Shown here: positions 10,728 to 23,180 of the stretch, one piece after another
Layout of the letters: each line of letters begins with the position of its first letter
Numbering within the stretch: position 1 is the stretch's first letter
NCBI GenBank assembly: GCA_914767715.1
Contig: OU612065.1
Span: 7,316,001-7,380,000, forward strand
Direction: 5' to 3'
DNA length: 64,000 nucleotides
Source: Membranipora membranacea
Lineage: Eukaryota; Bryozoa; Gymnolaemata; Cheilostomatida; Membraniporidae
Notes under the pieces: model-generated
Seen by the model: only the letters and a program-made list of their open reading frames with translations
What the model was told of the DNA's origin: nothing
The model's database searches: none
Translations under genes and position numbers: made by a program

Positions 10728-12557
10728 GTTCTTGGTGAAAATGTATCAAAGCTAATCAAGGTAATGATGGACACAAAGATGTGCCCAAAGGTACGATACC
10801 TGAATTCATTCCAGTCACAGTCCAAATTGAAAGAATCTTATCCGTGTGAATTTTTCAAATTCTTCTTTCAGTTGATGTTGAAAATTGAATAAAATTTGCC
10901 AATTGTTTAGGGGAAGAATCACACTTCCAGCATCAACAGATCAGATCATTTTATTAGAGTTCAAGTGTAGAAAAATCATTTAGATTTAACGAGGTGATTA
11001 AGCTTCACTCTGAGTTGAATTTAATGGGGATCTAGGAGATGAGTTTTAAGCATATGAAGTACAACCCGGGGGGGGGGGCGTCGGGCGGTGGGCAAAAGTC
11101 TGGGGGGGGGGGGGGGGGCTCAGACTAGAAGTACACAGGAGTTTGCATGTAAAGCAGTGGAGAAATAAATTCAGGTATTGTACCCAAGGACTACCAACTC
11201 AAAAACCTGACTTTACTTATATCAGCATGCAATGATAGAAGCTTTCGCCAAACATACAACCAACTACTGGGAGCTATAAATCTATGCAACAACGTTATTT
11301 GCTTGATATTTTTTCTCTAGCAATAATAGTGTATCTTTCCGAATAAGCAGTAACTGTAGATCATCAAATTCTTAGTTTTATGAGAATTCTACCACTGTTT
11401 ATACAAAGTTTTTTGCTGCTTTAAATATAGGAAATAAAAAATACTCATAGAGGAGTAAGAACATGGAATAAAAATCCTAAAACTGATATGAAGAACTGGT
11501 TCGAACTTTAAGTGGTTGGTAGCCCACATCTCATCCTTTTATGGACTAGAAACCTATCATCCTAGTCATATTTTTCAACTTTATACAGCTCATTGATCAC
11601 ATAATACAGTGACACTAGCTTCAATCTGATGTGTAACCAGTCATTTGTACGATTTATGATATAGGGCTTCGCCCTTATTTTACATGGCATGTAACCAATA
11701 AAGGGAGTTCACTGATGTGGCAAACTTGTCTGGTGAGTCGAATAGGACCTCAGAGTATCCCACAAATTTAATTTGATTGCATGTGAGATCTGAGGGGAAT
11801 GGAAAAAAATACCATAGCGGACAAAGCTTTATCTAGGTTCCACAATAACAAGCACATCCCAACAACAAAAAAACAAGCCATAAGCGTGCTCCAGGAGTCT
11901 CCCTGGTGTGACCAATGGAGTTCATTCTTGTCAGTGACAATCTTGTGAGAGTAACTGTTGGAAACTGATGGTTTGTGTGACTCAACTATACGTAGATGTC
12001 AGTCTGAGTACGATCAAGGAGTAGTAATAATGGCAGTCTGAGCATATATAATAAATTTCATAGAAATTGGCAACTGTCATTTGCAGCTGCTTTTGGAGAA
12101 CTACGTTGGAGTCGGCTTGCTGACACAATCGTCAATAGAGTTATCAGAGGTTAGATCCTGGAACGACCAAGGAGTTAACTGCTTTTTGCGATTTTTACCC
12201 AAGAAAAACATAAGAAGAAGAAGACCTTCAAAAGACATCATAAATCATGCTCTTACATTTTTCTCTTTGCAGGGAGCAGGGAGGTAAGTGCAAAACTCTC
12301 TGTAAAAATAGATGTTAGAGTTGCCTCCCACAATGAAAGATTTGCATTGATAGGAAAACTTCTTATTGTCATTGATGTATTAATTTAGGATTTGCCATTT
12401 ATAAATTAGAACTATAAAGTACGATGTGTCTATGGAACTCAAGAGCTATCACGTGACCATCCGCCATGGTCTGAAAAGGACAACATCAGCAACTCATGGA
12501 AAACAGTTAACCAAATTCTTTAAAATAAATCTTGTGTCAACAAGTCTGACACGATTG
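10728..12557 (+). CDS. Candidate exons of an unidentified gene
   Basis: Four splice-bounded segments keep one frame when joined: 10728-10790 (21 codons, starts VLGENVSKLIK), 12087-12149 (21 codons, starts LLLENYVGVGLL), an 11-nt micro-exon at 12274-12284, and 12410-12557 (starts TIKYDVSMELKSYHVTIRHG and ends at a perfect TTG|gtaagt donor). A possible continuation is the 27-nt segment 14010-14036 (QLRIEKQFE), which has a strong acceptor. I do not recognise the product and find no start or stop codon. The segments could be chance, 5' noncoding exons of the next gene, or decayed sequence. The phase match across three joins is the main argument for reality; the HYKK poly(A) signal at 10888 argues against the first segment. 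Confidence 0.3.
10888..10893 (+). terminator. Candidate poly(A) signal for HYKK
   Basis: An AATAAA hexamer lies about 260 nt after the HYKK stop codon. If used, the candidate exon at 10728-10790 would fall inside the HYKK 3' UTR. Confidence 0.4.
11068..11118 (+). repeat. G-runs with quadruplex potential
   Basis: Two homopurine runs, 11 G at 11068-11078 and 17 G at 11102-11118, are joined by a G-rich linker containing further GGG groups. The strand can form G-quadruplexes. Run lengths may be affected by sequencing error. Confidence 0.7.
11119..12086. other. Spacer with no recognisable gene
   Basis: AT-rich sequence with AATAAA hexamers but no recognisable coding exon. Confidence 0.5.
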
Positions 12558-12995
12558 GTAAGTGATATGGTAATGTGATTTAACATGCTGATAATAATTT
12601 CAAACTATGAGAGTGTGTGTACAACCCCTTTGATGCCTAAAAGCAGTAGTAGTACTACTAGTATTAGTAAAGTAAAGTACGAACTGCTACTCAAGTCAAT
12701 CACACTCCTCTAGCTCTTCTTGTCTCTTGACTTTGCTAACTTATCGGTACCTAGACCTACTACTACTATAAGTGAGTAAGAAGCTCTACTGATGATGTAT
12801 GTATAACCGTGGAGTATTCCTCCTTGGTATAACCATATGCATATGGGTTTGTGCTGAATGTATGCAGATGCTTGACCAAGGAAGGACTGGAGCGATTTTA
12901 ACACTTGTTGTTTGCCATAACAATAACATACATCAATTAATTGTTGATGCAGGCAAGACTGCTCTACTAGTACTGATAAATGTTTCCAGTCCAAG

Positions 12996-13191
12996 CTCTC
13001 TTCCACAGGCCTTCTGTAGTTATGCAAGTCCGGTGGTACTTGCACGCACTGGACTGGATTTGCACCAACTCACAGGTCTACTCTAAAACCTGGGATTTTG
13101 GCAAAACTCAAGGGGGGCAGTCAAACATTGCCAAAATCCCAGGTTTTGGAGTAGACCTGTGCACCAACTACAGAAGGCCTGTGCTCTCTTC
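12996..13191. mobile_element. 180-bp foldback MITE with 8-bp target-site duplication (hAT-like)
   Basis: The element (13004-13183) has perfect 18-bp terminal inverted repeats, CACAGGCCTTCTGTAGTT at 13004-13021 and its reverse complement at 13166-13183. It is flanked by the 8-bp direct repeat CTCTCTTC at 12996-13003 and 13184-13191. Inside, a second 34-bp inverted repeat (13071-13104 and 13128-13161, one mismatch) surrounds a 23-nt loop. The left half carries about 49 nt between outer and inner arms where the right half has only four, so the stem has one large one-sided bulge. It has no coding capacity. TSD length and the CA...TG termini suggest hAT. Confidence 0.75.
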
Positions 13192-14596
13192 AGTGAACTG
13201 AGTGAGTCAGTAGAGTAGTATGTAGTAGTAGTAGTAGTTTGTATATAGCAAGAAGGCTCATGTGTGAGAAAGTGGATGAGTGAAAACCTGTGTGTGTGTG
13301 GCAGACATAGTTTTTCATTGGTGTATGAATCTTTGGCCATGTAAAACTGATGGCGTCATCTGGGCTGCATCAATCGAGGAGTTAGTCTCATCAATAACAT
13401 GATATGATAATGTAGGTCTAGTTGTACTGAGAAGGATCCTCCCCTGTATCAAAAAGTAGTGACAATCTGTAATCACTTTAACACAAGCCTTGGCACCACG
13501 TACCCCTCCCTCTTTCCATGATGATAGGAAGCCCCAGTGATCCATTCATTGCATGCAGACACATCGATATAAATTAGTTGCTGAAGTGTGCTGTGGAAGC
13601 ATATACTCATATTGACTTTATGTTTGCCAACTTCAGATCAGATGTTTAGGACCTAGGCCTATCAGGTTAAATTTTGCCTAATTTGAGTTCGGTAGCAGCG
13701 AAGAAAGTGCAGCAACCTGATCTGGTGGTATATTGCTATTATAGTGGCCCTCAATGCCTCTTAAAAGTTAACCCTTTGCAGAGAGCAGTCACTCTTTAAA
13801 ACAGTATATAATAAAAGATAGGTCAAGCCTACTTTCTAAGTGAATTGGACCACAAACACACACTATGATCTGATCAAGTGTAATAGCTAGACTGCATGAC
13901 CTGTAAGGATTGGTATTTTTTTCTCTTGTGTTGTGGTATAGCCTCTCTTCGAGTTAGGTAGACCTACATACACCCTTTTTTTTGGTAATTTCATCCCGCT
14001 ACATTTCAGCAATTGCGCATAGAAAAGCAGTTCGAGGTGGGTAGGAGGAGTTAGTTGATTGATTTCAATGCTTAGTTTGTCATTGGGTGCTGCAGTAGGG
14101 TCTAGGGTCTATGTAGGGTGCTGCATTCAGTGCCAAACAAGATTCAAGTCGATCTATTAATAATACAGCTTGGTTATGCTGTGCACCCACTGCAAGAACA
14201 GCCAAATGTGTGGTGTCATGATTGTGGAGAATGTTATCAATAAGTTTATAGTGCATTTATGTTTGGTTTAAGACATCTCCGTTTTTATTCGTCCAGGTAG
14301 GAATAGCCGTACGACCGGTAAAACTCAGCTATTGAACCCACTACTGTTTTAATTATAGGAAAATGGGTGACTGGGGAATGTTTGGTTTCACTCTGGTCCA
14401 TGCCCACACTAAACCACAAAAACAAAGGCACATAAAAACTAATTTGTCTTAGTGAAGTTTTTTGGCGAATCACTGTGACTACTTGATGAGCAAAGACAGA
14501 TGAGCAAAAAGTATTCCGACCTGCCATCAGGATTTTGTAGGTAGCCAGTAGGTGGAAAGCATGAAAACTAACATTTACAATTGTACAATGATTTCA
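13192..14596. other. Spacer upstream of the TCF20/RAI1-like gene
   Basis: It contains a short GTA triplet repeat near 13220-13238 and probably the promoter of the TCF20/RAI1-like gene, which I cannot place. No recognised coding exon is present. Confidence 0.4.
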
Positions 14597-14644
14597 GATG
14601 TGTTAGAAATGTGCCGTTAGAAGTTGAAAACAGAAAGTCAAAAT

Positions 14645-17600
14645 ATGGCAAACAGAGGATTTCCAACAGGTATGATATAAAGTATATCTTGGATTTTTGT
14701 TGATGATGCGTACTGTTCAACTAGAGACTGTTGTGCTTTTATGCCCTTTAAATTAATCAAATTCTCACCTTTACTATTATGGCGACTTTCATTGCAAAGA
14801 TGATTATGCAGATATTTGGTAGTAAAATACTTCTGAATGTAATGCATATCCCTATCCCTATTAGTGGGGAGGATTGTCCATCACTCCACTCCTTTTTCAG
14901 GGCAATCAAATGATGGAAAGCCAGGATTTCGGTATCAACCAATGAATGGGAATTATCAGGGGGTGTATTATCCTGGACAAGGTTAGTATAGTTTATGTTA
15001 TCTCTACATGTTCTCAGCACTTCCATGTGCTAAGTGATGGAGTACGCTTTTTCGTACCCTTCAGACCTTCCTATATCCTTGTGCATTCTGTGGGTATGTT
15101 GATCTCAATGGCTATCATTTTGCTTTTTTTTTGACAGAAATGCCAATGCCCTATGGACAGTATGGGCAAAATCCTGCTACTCCGGACCCGCAGTTCTCAG
15201 ATCAGTGTGCTGTTCAGCAGGTAAGTCCGTAACTTACACACCTCATGATATCGTTTAGCTAAGTTTAGAACCAAAATTCCAGAGAAGTCTAATTGGTGAA
15301 CTTCATTACTACAAATTTTCATCTTGGTGCATGTGATTTGCAAAAACTATATGCTGGTACCTCTTATATCTTTGCCACAACACAAGGAGAGGTCATAATA
15401 CTTTCTGTTATTTATTTTATAGAATTATGGCTTTGTCCCGCAGCCGTACAATGTGTTACAGTACAGACAGCAGCAGGCCCAGCAGCTCATGCATGCTCAG
15501 GCCCAGGCTGCATACTGTAATACCCAGCAACCTGGTAGTAGAATGAATCCAAATCCTCAGCATATTGCTGACTCAATCTACAACATGGCCGCACATGTAA
15601 GTGTAAGTTTAACACAGCGAGGGAGTAACTGGTAGTAGCTTGATCAAAGACATAAAAAGTTACTGTTTGTATACTACCTTTTGTAGTTATTTCAGAGACT
15701 GTAGATAATCTCTGATTTTGTGGTGATAACAATCATTTAATCCCACATTATTTTAAGTAACCTACTTGGTACCCACAATTGATTGCATCTCTCAACTAGG
15801 CCATAATAGATGGCAGCTATGGTCAACTGACTTTCAGAGGGACAAAAATTTGCGTTGCCACATAGTCTGAGCCTCCCGTCCGACGGCCACAGTGTTATGT
15901 GCTTTGTCTCACCGTGATCTGACTATCTTGCAGGCATACAACTATCAGCAGCAAACGCAGAGTTCACCAATGCAACAACCCGCTGCACTGAATTCGTATA
16001 GTCCAGGTGTGGTTGCAGCCAATCATACTAGTCTTACTGTACGCACCTCTGGGCTAAGTCCTGCAAACTCAATGCATTCCCCTGCTGGTAAGAATGCTAT
16101 GTCTAAGGCATTCCTGCCTCAGAATCTATGTCATGCTTTAATGCGATCATATCAGCTTCATAATTGTTTTTTAAAAGCTCCCTGGTTTTGTTCAGTTGTA
16201 CTTTGAAATATTTTGACAGCCATTGCCGTATGATAAATGAGTCAAACTTTTACTATTGCACTGGGATGGTAACAAGAAAGTTTTGATGAGGCTCTGCTCT
16301 TTAACTCAACTAACTTGATAGCCATGCTACCCAAGGTATATCCTCTGCTATCATCTTACTTTGACTTGGTCTGTATAATACAAACTGCCCCTGAAATATA
16401 GCATAATGCAGTTCTACTACTACTAAAGGTAACTCAGTTAGCATTGGGCGTAATATCTGGTTAGTAATGCATTTACACCAAAAGAATTAAAAAAAGATAT
16501 TGCGTTATTATGTGTTTTGCTGGCTCTTAACCGCTGAATCAAGTGGTTTTAGCTTATCATATCCCATCTTAATCCTGCAGATATTCTATTGAACTCATAT
16601 CTATTGATGGGATGATGTTGTGTGCGCATTGATCGCTATAAAAAAAGTTCAACGGCTTTTTGATGGACACGGTTGATGACCGTCTATAAGACTATGATAA
16701 GCCGAGTTAACGCAGAGTTTATGGAATTCAGAAAACAAAGCTGATGCCAAGAACTGACACATTATCTATCTTGAGCTCGTTACTGTGACTGATAATTTAT
16801 GCATACCTTGAAATGAAATGCTTGTGATCAGTGGCTACCTTGTGTTTCACACACTTTATCCGCCTTAATTATAATTTATAGAGCACAGCGGGTTTGGTGA
16901 TCTCAGAATGTTGGCAAACCTCTTGAAATTAATCTGTTACCATGGCCAGAACCGGACGGTTTATTTGTGCCACTTGGTTCATCTTATGCTTATAAGTATT
17001 TTATTGACAGGAAGTACACATTCTATGGGAGAGAGACCGATGGCTTCACCTCTAGTACAGTCCAATACTCAGATGTACAACAATTATCACCAATCCAACT
17101 GTCAATCACAAACACAGCAACAGCAGTGTAACCAAAATATGAACTATTTCAATACCAATCGAAATCCGAACCAGCCGAGTAATACTGCAATGACTAATGA
17201 GGTGGATCAAAGACGGTCAATTGAGAGTTTGGCTACTATCAGCCATCCGACGGAACAGTATGTTAGCAAAAACCCTGTGGAAAACCAAAATCCAGTAGTT
17301 CAGAGCAATAATTTGAATCCTTCAAATAACTCTACATATTATAATAACACTGCTAGTGTGCCTCCTGAGAATAGTAAGACTGCACAGGTGGTAAATAAAC
17401 CTGCCCCGTGTCCGCCTGTGTCATGTGAGGTTACACAACCTGATACACAAGTGACCCATATAACTCCTGTCGTGTCATCCAGTAGTAGTACAACTCATCA
17501 CACAGTACCTGAATCAAGTCAGAAAAGCTCATATAAGGTAGACTCTGAACCCTGTGCATCTGTGCAAGCACTAGTAGCCTGTCTATCCAGTACAAACGAT

Positions 17601-20462
17601 TCATCTGTCACCGCTGGCAATGACCCTCCTTCAGTGTCTAAAACTGAGACTTCGATATCTGAAGTCAAACCTCACAAGGATTTAGATCAAAAGCACAAGG
17701 AAACAGCTGCTGATAGTGGGATAGATAGTGAACAGGTGGATACTCACCCTGAGGAAGAAAATGATACATCAACTACGTCAAATCGCAGTGAAAACAGCCC
17801 TCTACCTGCTGATAAGTCATCGGTCGCTGATACGCATGAGGCAGCAAGTGAAAATAGTGAAAGTCTGTGCAATACCTCTGATAAGCAGAGCTCTGCGTTC
17901 AGTCCACGTAGTGAACAGGGAAACTGTGAGGATAAGGATGAGAGTGTAGAGGAAAAGCCATTAATCAACGATGAAAAGGAATCCTTGGTATCAAATATAC
18001 CCCCCTTATCCTCAATGGGTGAAAGTGCTGGTTGTTTCTCACCTGATGCAGATACACTAAATGACTCTTTTTCCAGTAATAACAGTGCTAGCAAACACTC
18101 TAATAACGATGAGTCAAGGTTACCACCAAGAAAGAGGAAATTGCAACAAATGTCGGAACACTTGTCTGATGATAATAATCCGGTACCACCAGTTACTATG
18201 CCCCCTAAAAAACGCGGTCGACCAACGAAAGAGGCTGTCCGTCTTAGAGAGGCTGCCAAGGCCGCTGAAGCCGCCAACCAGTCTGAAGCAGGTCTGCCAA
18301 ATATAGGGGTTGATTGTAAAGATGAACCGCCAACTAAATCTGAGAAAATGCACAAAAATGTTCCTCAAATGCCGAAAGTCAAACCTAAAAAAGAACGAAA
18401 ACAATCTTGCACAATGCAGCCTGAGGGTATATCTAAACCAGTGGTACATAGCGGAGTACTCTTACAGACACCAAAGCTGTCATTGGAAGGAATGAGCTCA
18501 TCAATGTTTAAAACTGAGGAGCAACTGGTGAAAGTAAAGGAGAAGAAAAAATCTGTAGGTGAAATAAAAATTTCAACAGACTATGTTCAAACAAAGAAGC
18601 CATCTCTTTCTCCTGGCTCGAATGCTGTGCGAGTATCTCCTCCAAAGAAACCGAAAGCCAGTGTCAGCGAGATGCAGAAAGCTCTGATGAGAGCAGTTAG
18701 CAATGACAATGCAGATGTAAGTACGATAGGGAAAAAAAGGAAACGCGGACGGCCACCTGGAACCAAGAATAGAAGGACACAGTTTCTTGAGCAAAGGAAT
18801 CGCAGCAATAGCATGGGTAGCAATTCAGCATGGCCCATGTCATCGACCAGCACTGTTGGAGAGCCTTTTGGCTTAGCATCAAGTCCATTGTCTCAGCGAC
18901 TAGGCACTCCAACTAATGACAACACATTGACCGTGGCAACTGATTCTACTTATTCCCAGCAATCTCATGAGCAAACAGCTTCCGTCCAGGCTCCGGAGTT
19001 ACCATTGAAGTCTAGAAAGTCGAGCAGTGTCAGCCCTAAACCCAACAGTGTGAGCTCATTTGAGTTAAAACTCCCAATCACTAGTGATCAGTGGATGTGC
19101 ACATTCTGTCACCAGATTACTAATTACCATGATATGGGTGATTTGTATGGTGGGTACAATGTAAAACCGGATGTACCTGTGACTCTGAAAACTCTCAACT
19201 ATAAAAAGGCATCAGAAATAAGACAACTGACTCTAGACGCAAATGGCAGGGCTCCAAATGAAGTTTGGTTTCATGAAAAGTGCATCGTATGGTCTCCGGG
19301 TGTCTACGTGACTGCTGGGAAACTCTATGGTCTTTATGAGGCGCTAGCAACTGCTTTCCAAACAGTGAGTGTCTACTTGTGCCGCATCATACACACACAA
19401 AACCAAGGCTGAGCAGGGCTTGTATCCTTAAAACCTCCACGTTCAATTACTCCCCTACATTAGAATAATAAGCTGACGGTAAAATGCACCGATTTCTAAG
19501 TGTGGATAATATTATTGTTTATCTGATAGATCAGAAATGACCATGTCGATGACAAAACTTGATTGTCAGTTGTGGCATTGACCCTGATGTACTTTGGTGA
19601 CAATGGAACTTACTAGTTACTGGCACAGTTGTGCCCCCTTGACTTAAGATAACATCATAATAATAATTGGATATCTTGTTTTAGACCTGTTGTGTGTGCA
19701 GGAAGAAAGGTGCCATTTTAGGGTGTTACTGTAAAGGATGTCCACAACGCTACCATATTCATTGTGCGGAAGGATCAGGTAGGTTGTCATGGTATTATTT
19801 CACAACTTCAGCCCGCCGAAGTAGATGACACAACTTTCAAGTTTCCGATGTTATGATACTAGATGATTTCATAAAATCAAAACATAGGCTATTTATATCT
19901 GGCTGGTTTTGTATTTGTGTGCTTTGACTCATCTCAAACTAGCTTTCCATCCATCCCACTACTTCGTTGTTTTGTTTTTTATCTCAGTAAGGCGTAAGTT
20001 ATGGCTCACAAATCATTGTATTGTTTGAAAGCAGATAACTCAACAACTAGAAACTGGACAAGTCTGATGCCGTTGCGATTATGCTGTTTGGTTTGAGATT
20101 GTCGGGTCTTAGTCACACCTTGGTATGCTTGAAACATGACACAGGCCACCTCACTCTTTGAAATTCCAAGCCTATGTGAGTTGTCTGCTCATTTTCCGGT
20201 GATGCATAACTCCATGTTGGTGTTTATTTCTAGACTGTTTGCTGAATGAAGAAAACTTCTCTATGTTCTGTCCGAAACATAAGGTAAATAAACCATTTGT
20301 ATTGACCATACTGATTGTAGCACAAAAAAACATGCAAAACCATGAAGTCTTATGGATGAACAAATATATCTTGTCTTTTAAACATACTATTCTTACTCTG
20401 AGTATGATGGTGATGCTAAATTCATGATTTATTTTTAGGAGAAGAAAATTAAACTGGTTTGA
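14645..20462 (+). CDS. TCF20/RAI1-like chromatin protein with extended PHD finger
   Basis: A nuclear transcriptional co-regulator expected to bind nucleosomes. Coding exons: 14645-14669, 14901-14981, 15138-15220, 15423-15596, 15934-16087, 17011-19364, 19685-19778, 20234-20283 and 20439-20462, all GT-AG and in frame, 1012 aa. The ATG follows an in-frame TAG at 14618-14620 and begins MANRGFPTG. Residues 1-170 are Gln/Tyr/Pro-rich. A long Ser/acidic low-complexity region follows, with two AT-hook-like basic motifs: KKRGRP (572-577) and KKRKRGRP (747-754). The C-terminal extended PHD (867-1012) contains WMCTFCHQ, WFHEKCIVWSPGVYVTAGKL, TCCVCRKKGAILGCYCKGC and LLNEENFSMFCPKHK, the signature shared by vertebrate TCF20 and RAI1. 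At about half their length, it probably represents the single pre-duplication gene. The large sixth exon resembles the giant coding exon of the vertebrate genes. Histone or DNA targets are inferred. Confidence 0.9.
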
Positions 20463-21009
20463 CAGGAAGACTGCCTTATCGGATGTTCAGATTTCATACA
20501 ATGACCATATTGCTGGCTGAATTATAAACAATCTCTGAGCGATTACTACCCGTGACAATGGTATATGATACAGTAGTTCCCAGTCCCTATCTAGTCGCTG
20601 CTTACCGAGTCTATATATATACAACTCTATGCTAACAACCCTTCATCTTTTTCTTTTTTATATTTATACCAGGTTTTTGAATGAAATTGTTACGATGATA
20701 TCAAGACGTAATTAATTTTTGTATGAGCTTCATAGCTATATTTTTTTGTCAAAGCTGGCTATTGCTGATTTTATTCAGTATTTGAATTGAAATTACTTGA
20801 CAGATCATTTGAAGTAATAATGAAATCCTCCAGTCCATTAAAAAAAACTGATATGGTAAAAGCTAGCTCAGCCTCAGATGTTTTACTGTAATGTAAGGTT
20901 ACTGGTGTTTTTGGTACATTTCGATATATGGTGTGCTATTACTTCCATTCTTGGGAATAATTGTCAGCTACAAAATTCTTCCCCATCCAGATGCAGTTAT
21001 ACCAATAAA
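20463..21009 (+). other. Probable 3' UTR of the TCF20/RAI1-like gene with poly(A) signal
   Basis: AT-rich sequence after the stop codon; the first clear AATAAA is at 21004-21009. The end of the transcript is inferred. Confidence 0.4.
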
Positions 21010-22140
21010 TCACAAAAATACTTTGATTTGTCTATACTATGCTTGGAAAGATTGTTGGCTCAATCTTCCTAATTCCAGCTGCTGTATGCTGAATGCTAGG
21101 TAGTTTATATATCATCTCATATAGTAGTAGATTTATTAATGATATGGTATGATAAAAACATCATCGTCGGGCATTTTCATTGCACTGGAAATTACCTTAA
21201 ACGTTACTGGCTTTGAACTTTAAATATGTGTGGTTTTTCATCCGGGTCCTCATGATGAAGCTGTTTCAGCTGATAGCTACTATGTTCAGCATCGCGGAGC
21301 AAACTTTTGTCGCCTGTACCAAGTTTGACTGCATAGGAGATATATTTAAAATCAACTGTATGATTGAAACTGATAAATACTAAAATGATTTACCTGCATA
21401 CTCTGTCATATATTCATGGATAAGGGGAATATATCTGGCGCTACACAAGCATTGCTATTTATGTATGACTTTTTTATTAGTCTGTGAGTTCAGTAATGCT
21501 GACCACTTGAAAGACTCATAAATCAGCTCGCCGTTGTTTTCACTTTGTGAATGTGCAACCGAACAGTTCAGGTCGGTGATCTTTGTAGCGTTTGGATAAA
21601 TCCAAGTGTGGTGAGTTCTTGAACTGAAAAGTCACCCTCCGCACTGGGAAACAGCTAACTTCTATAGGCAAAATTTAGAAAGGGCAGATCGGCCACTTTC
21701 TTGCACAGTTGCTACGGTGCATAGACACTTGTGTCTCAGAGTTGATCTGCAAGCAGCGTACTGACACTCTTGATCTCCGACCATGACATAAAGATCACTG
21801 ATTAACTGTAAAAAAAGAAAACCATAATTACAACAAATCAGCTCCTGCTTCAGAGATGCTCATGAATTGCAGAAGTACAGGAATGAGTTTAAGCAGGTTG
21901 TTACGGAGGTGCCAGTCGATGCATAAAGTGGAAGCGTCAGGGATTCACCTATTGCCGTTAAGTCATTCACAGGTGGAATTTTTCATATTAGGCCAACATT
22001 TTTACCGCGGCTCCAACTTTCATACCGCTTCATGCATTTTATCAGCACCATAGAGCTGACTTTATTTTTGCTATTCAAGGCCCTTTCAGGCAAATGAGAA
22101 TATGCTTACAGTATTTAGAATAAGATTTATCACATCTATT
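21010..22140. other. Intergenic spacer
   Basis: No gene or structured repeat recognised between the TCF20/RAI1-like 3' end and the SINE. Confidence 0.5.
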
Positions 22141-22290
22141 TAGCGCACTCCTGTACAAGGTAGGAGTGGGCAAGCTAGGGTTTAACCGGAGAGCTCACCT
22201 CCTTTAGCAGCATGTGTAGTGACCAGGATTCGAATCTGCAACTCTCAGATTGAGAAGCACGAATCCTAACCACTACGCCACCCTGCCACC
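22141..22290 (-). mobile_element. tRNA-derived SINE
   Basis: Read on the minus strand, the segment starts with a degenerate tRNA-like head. It holds a perfect pol III A box (TGGCGTAGTGG, plus-strand 22270-22280) and a B box (GATTCGAATCC, 22226-22236) at normal tRNA spacing. The acceptor stem halves do not pair, so this is not a working tRNA. A tRNA-unrelated body follows to about 22141. I could not define a target-site duplication or a poly(A)/microsatellite tail, so the 3' boundary is approximate. Confidence 0.65.
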
Positions 22291-23099
22291 CTTTGTTCAG
22301 CATCTTATGTTATGTTAACCAACATGATGAGTTAGTTAGTTATCTATTTTATTTTATCTTTAGACAAAATAAAAACAACTACGCCTCTTTTTGCAGGCAA
22401 AATGTATGTACAATTATGTTTCAAATGATATAGTCTGAAGATTAGTTAGGTACTTTGTGGATATATAGGGAAAGTGGAAAACTTCGTTTTAATTCGAACT
22501 TGATAAAACAACTTGGGTTTGAGGCTAAACACAAAAATGAAAAATCTCAAGTTTGATGTGATAATAAAAATTAAATCAAATGTGTCTATGAATTTTATGC
22601 TATGGGTAACATATTGAAAGGCAGGTTATGATGTGGCACTTTGAACTGAACTGAAAAGGAAAGAAAAACAAGCAACAGGTCTACATATGGATATGAATAT
22701 ATAAGTGTTGAGCAAGATATGACTCAAAATTTAAATTATTTTCACTATTATGTACAAAGGAGATTCTATTATGTCAAAAAAATTTCTAAACATATTATAG
22801 TAATTACTCTGGAATGAAAAAAATATGATGGAAACAAAATTATATATATATGTACATGATGAAGAGGCATTGACTATCCAAATAGACACTTAAGCCTGTC
22901 AACAAACTTGATAATGACCCAATAAAACATGAAAACAGACATGGTCATTGTTGTGATAAATTTAGTGACTAGTGAACTGCAAATAGATGAGAAATCCTTA
23001 GATTTTAGGTTTAACTTATGTTGTTGAGAGAATCCCTTTAGGAAAACTAGTTGTCCCTTATTTGGGCAATGAGTGCTTAGGAGCTGGCCGATTGGCTTG
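22291..23099. other. Intergenic spacer, AT-rich
   Basis: No supported gene. A 78-codon minus-strand frame (22874-23110) has no splice or family support. Confidence 0.45.
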
Positions 23100-23180
23100 T
23101 TCAAAGCCAATCATTTTTAATGTAGAAGGAAAAGAAGGCGTGCTCATATGTCACGTGACAGGGTCATCCATTCAATTCCG
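23100..23180 (+). promoter_or_regulatory. Candidate promoter and 5' noncoding exon of the myosin gene
   Basis: The first coding exon of the myosin gene is preceded by an acceptor (TTTACAG, ending at 24277), so a noncoding leader exon must lie upstream. A strong donor, CCG|gtaagt, is at 23181. It is preceded at about 23147-23158 by TCACGTGAC, an E-box/CRE-like palindromic core. This is the best candidate between 20.5 and 24.3 kb, but it is inference from consensus only. Confidence 0.3.

Noticed and set aside
17744-18355. 203-codon minus-strand frame
   Set aside because: Shadow of the large coding exon of the TCF20/RAI1-like gene on the opposite strand.
22217-22290. Functional tRNA gene on the minus strand
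   Set aside because: A and B boxes are present, but the acceptor stem halves do not pair and the T stem is imperfect.
22874-23110. 78-codon minus-strand frame near the myosin promoter
   Set aside because: No family resemblance or splice support.
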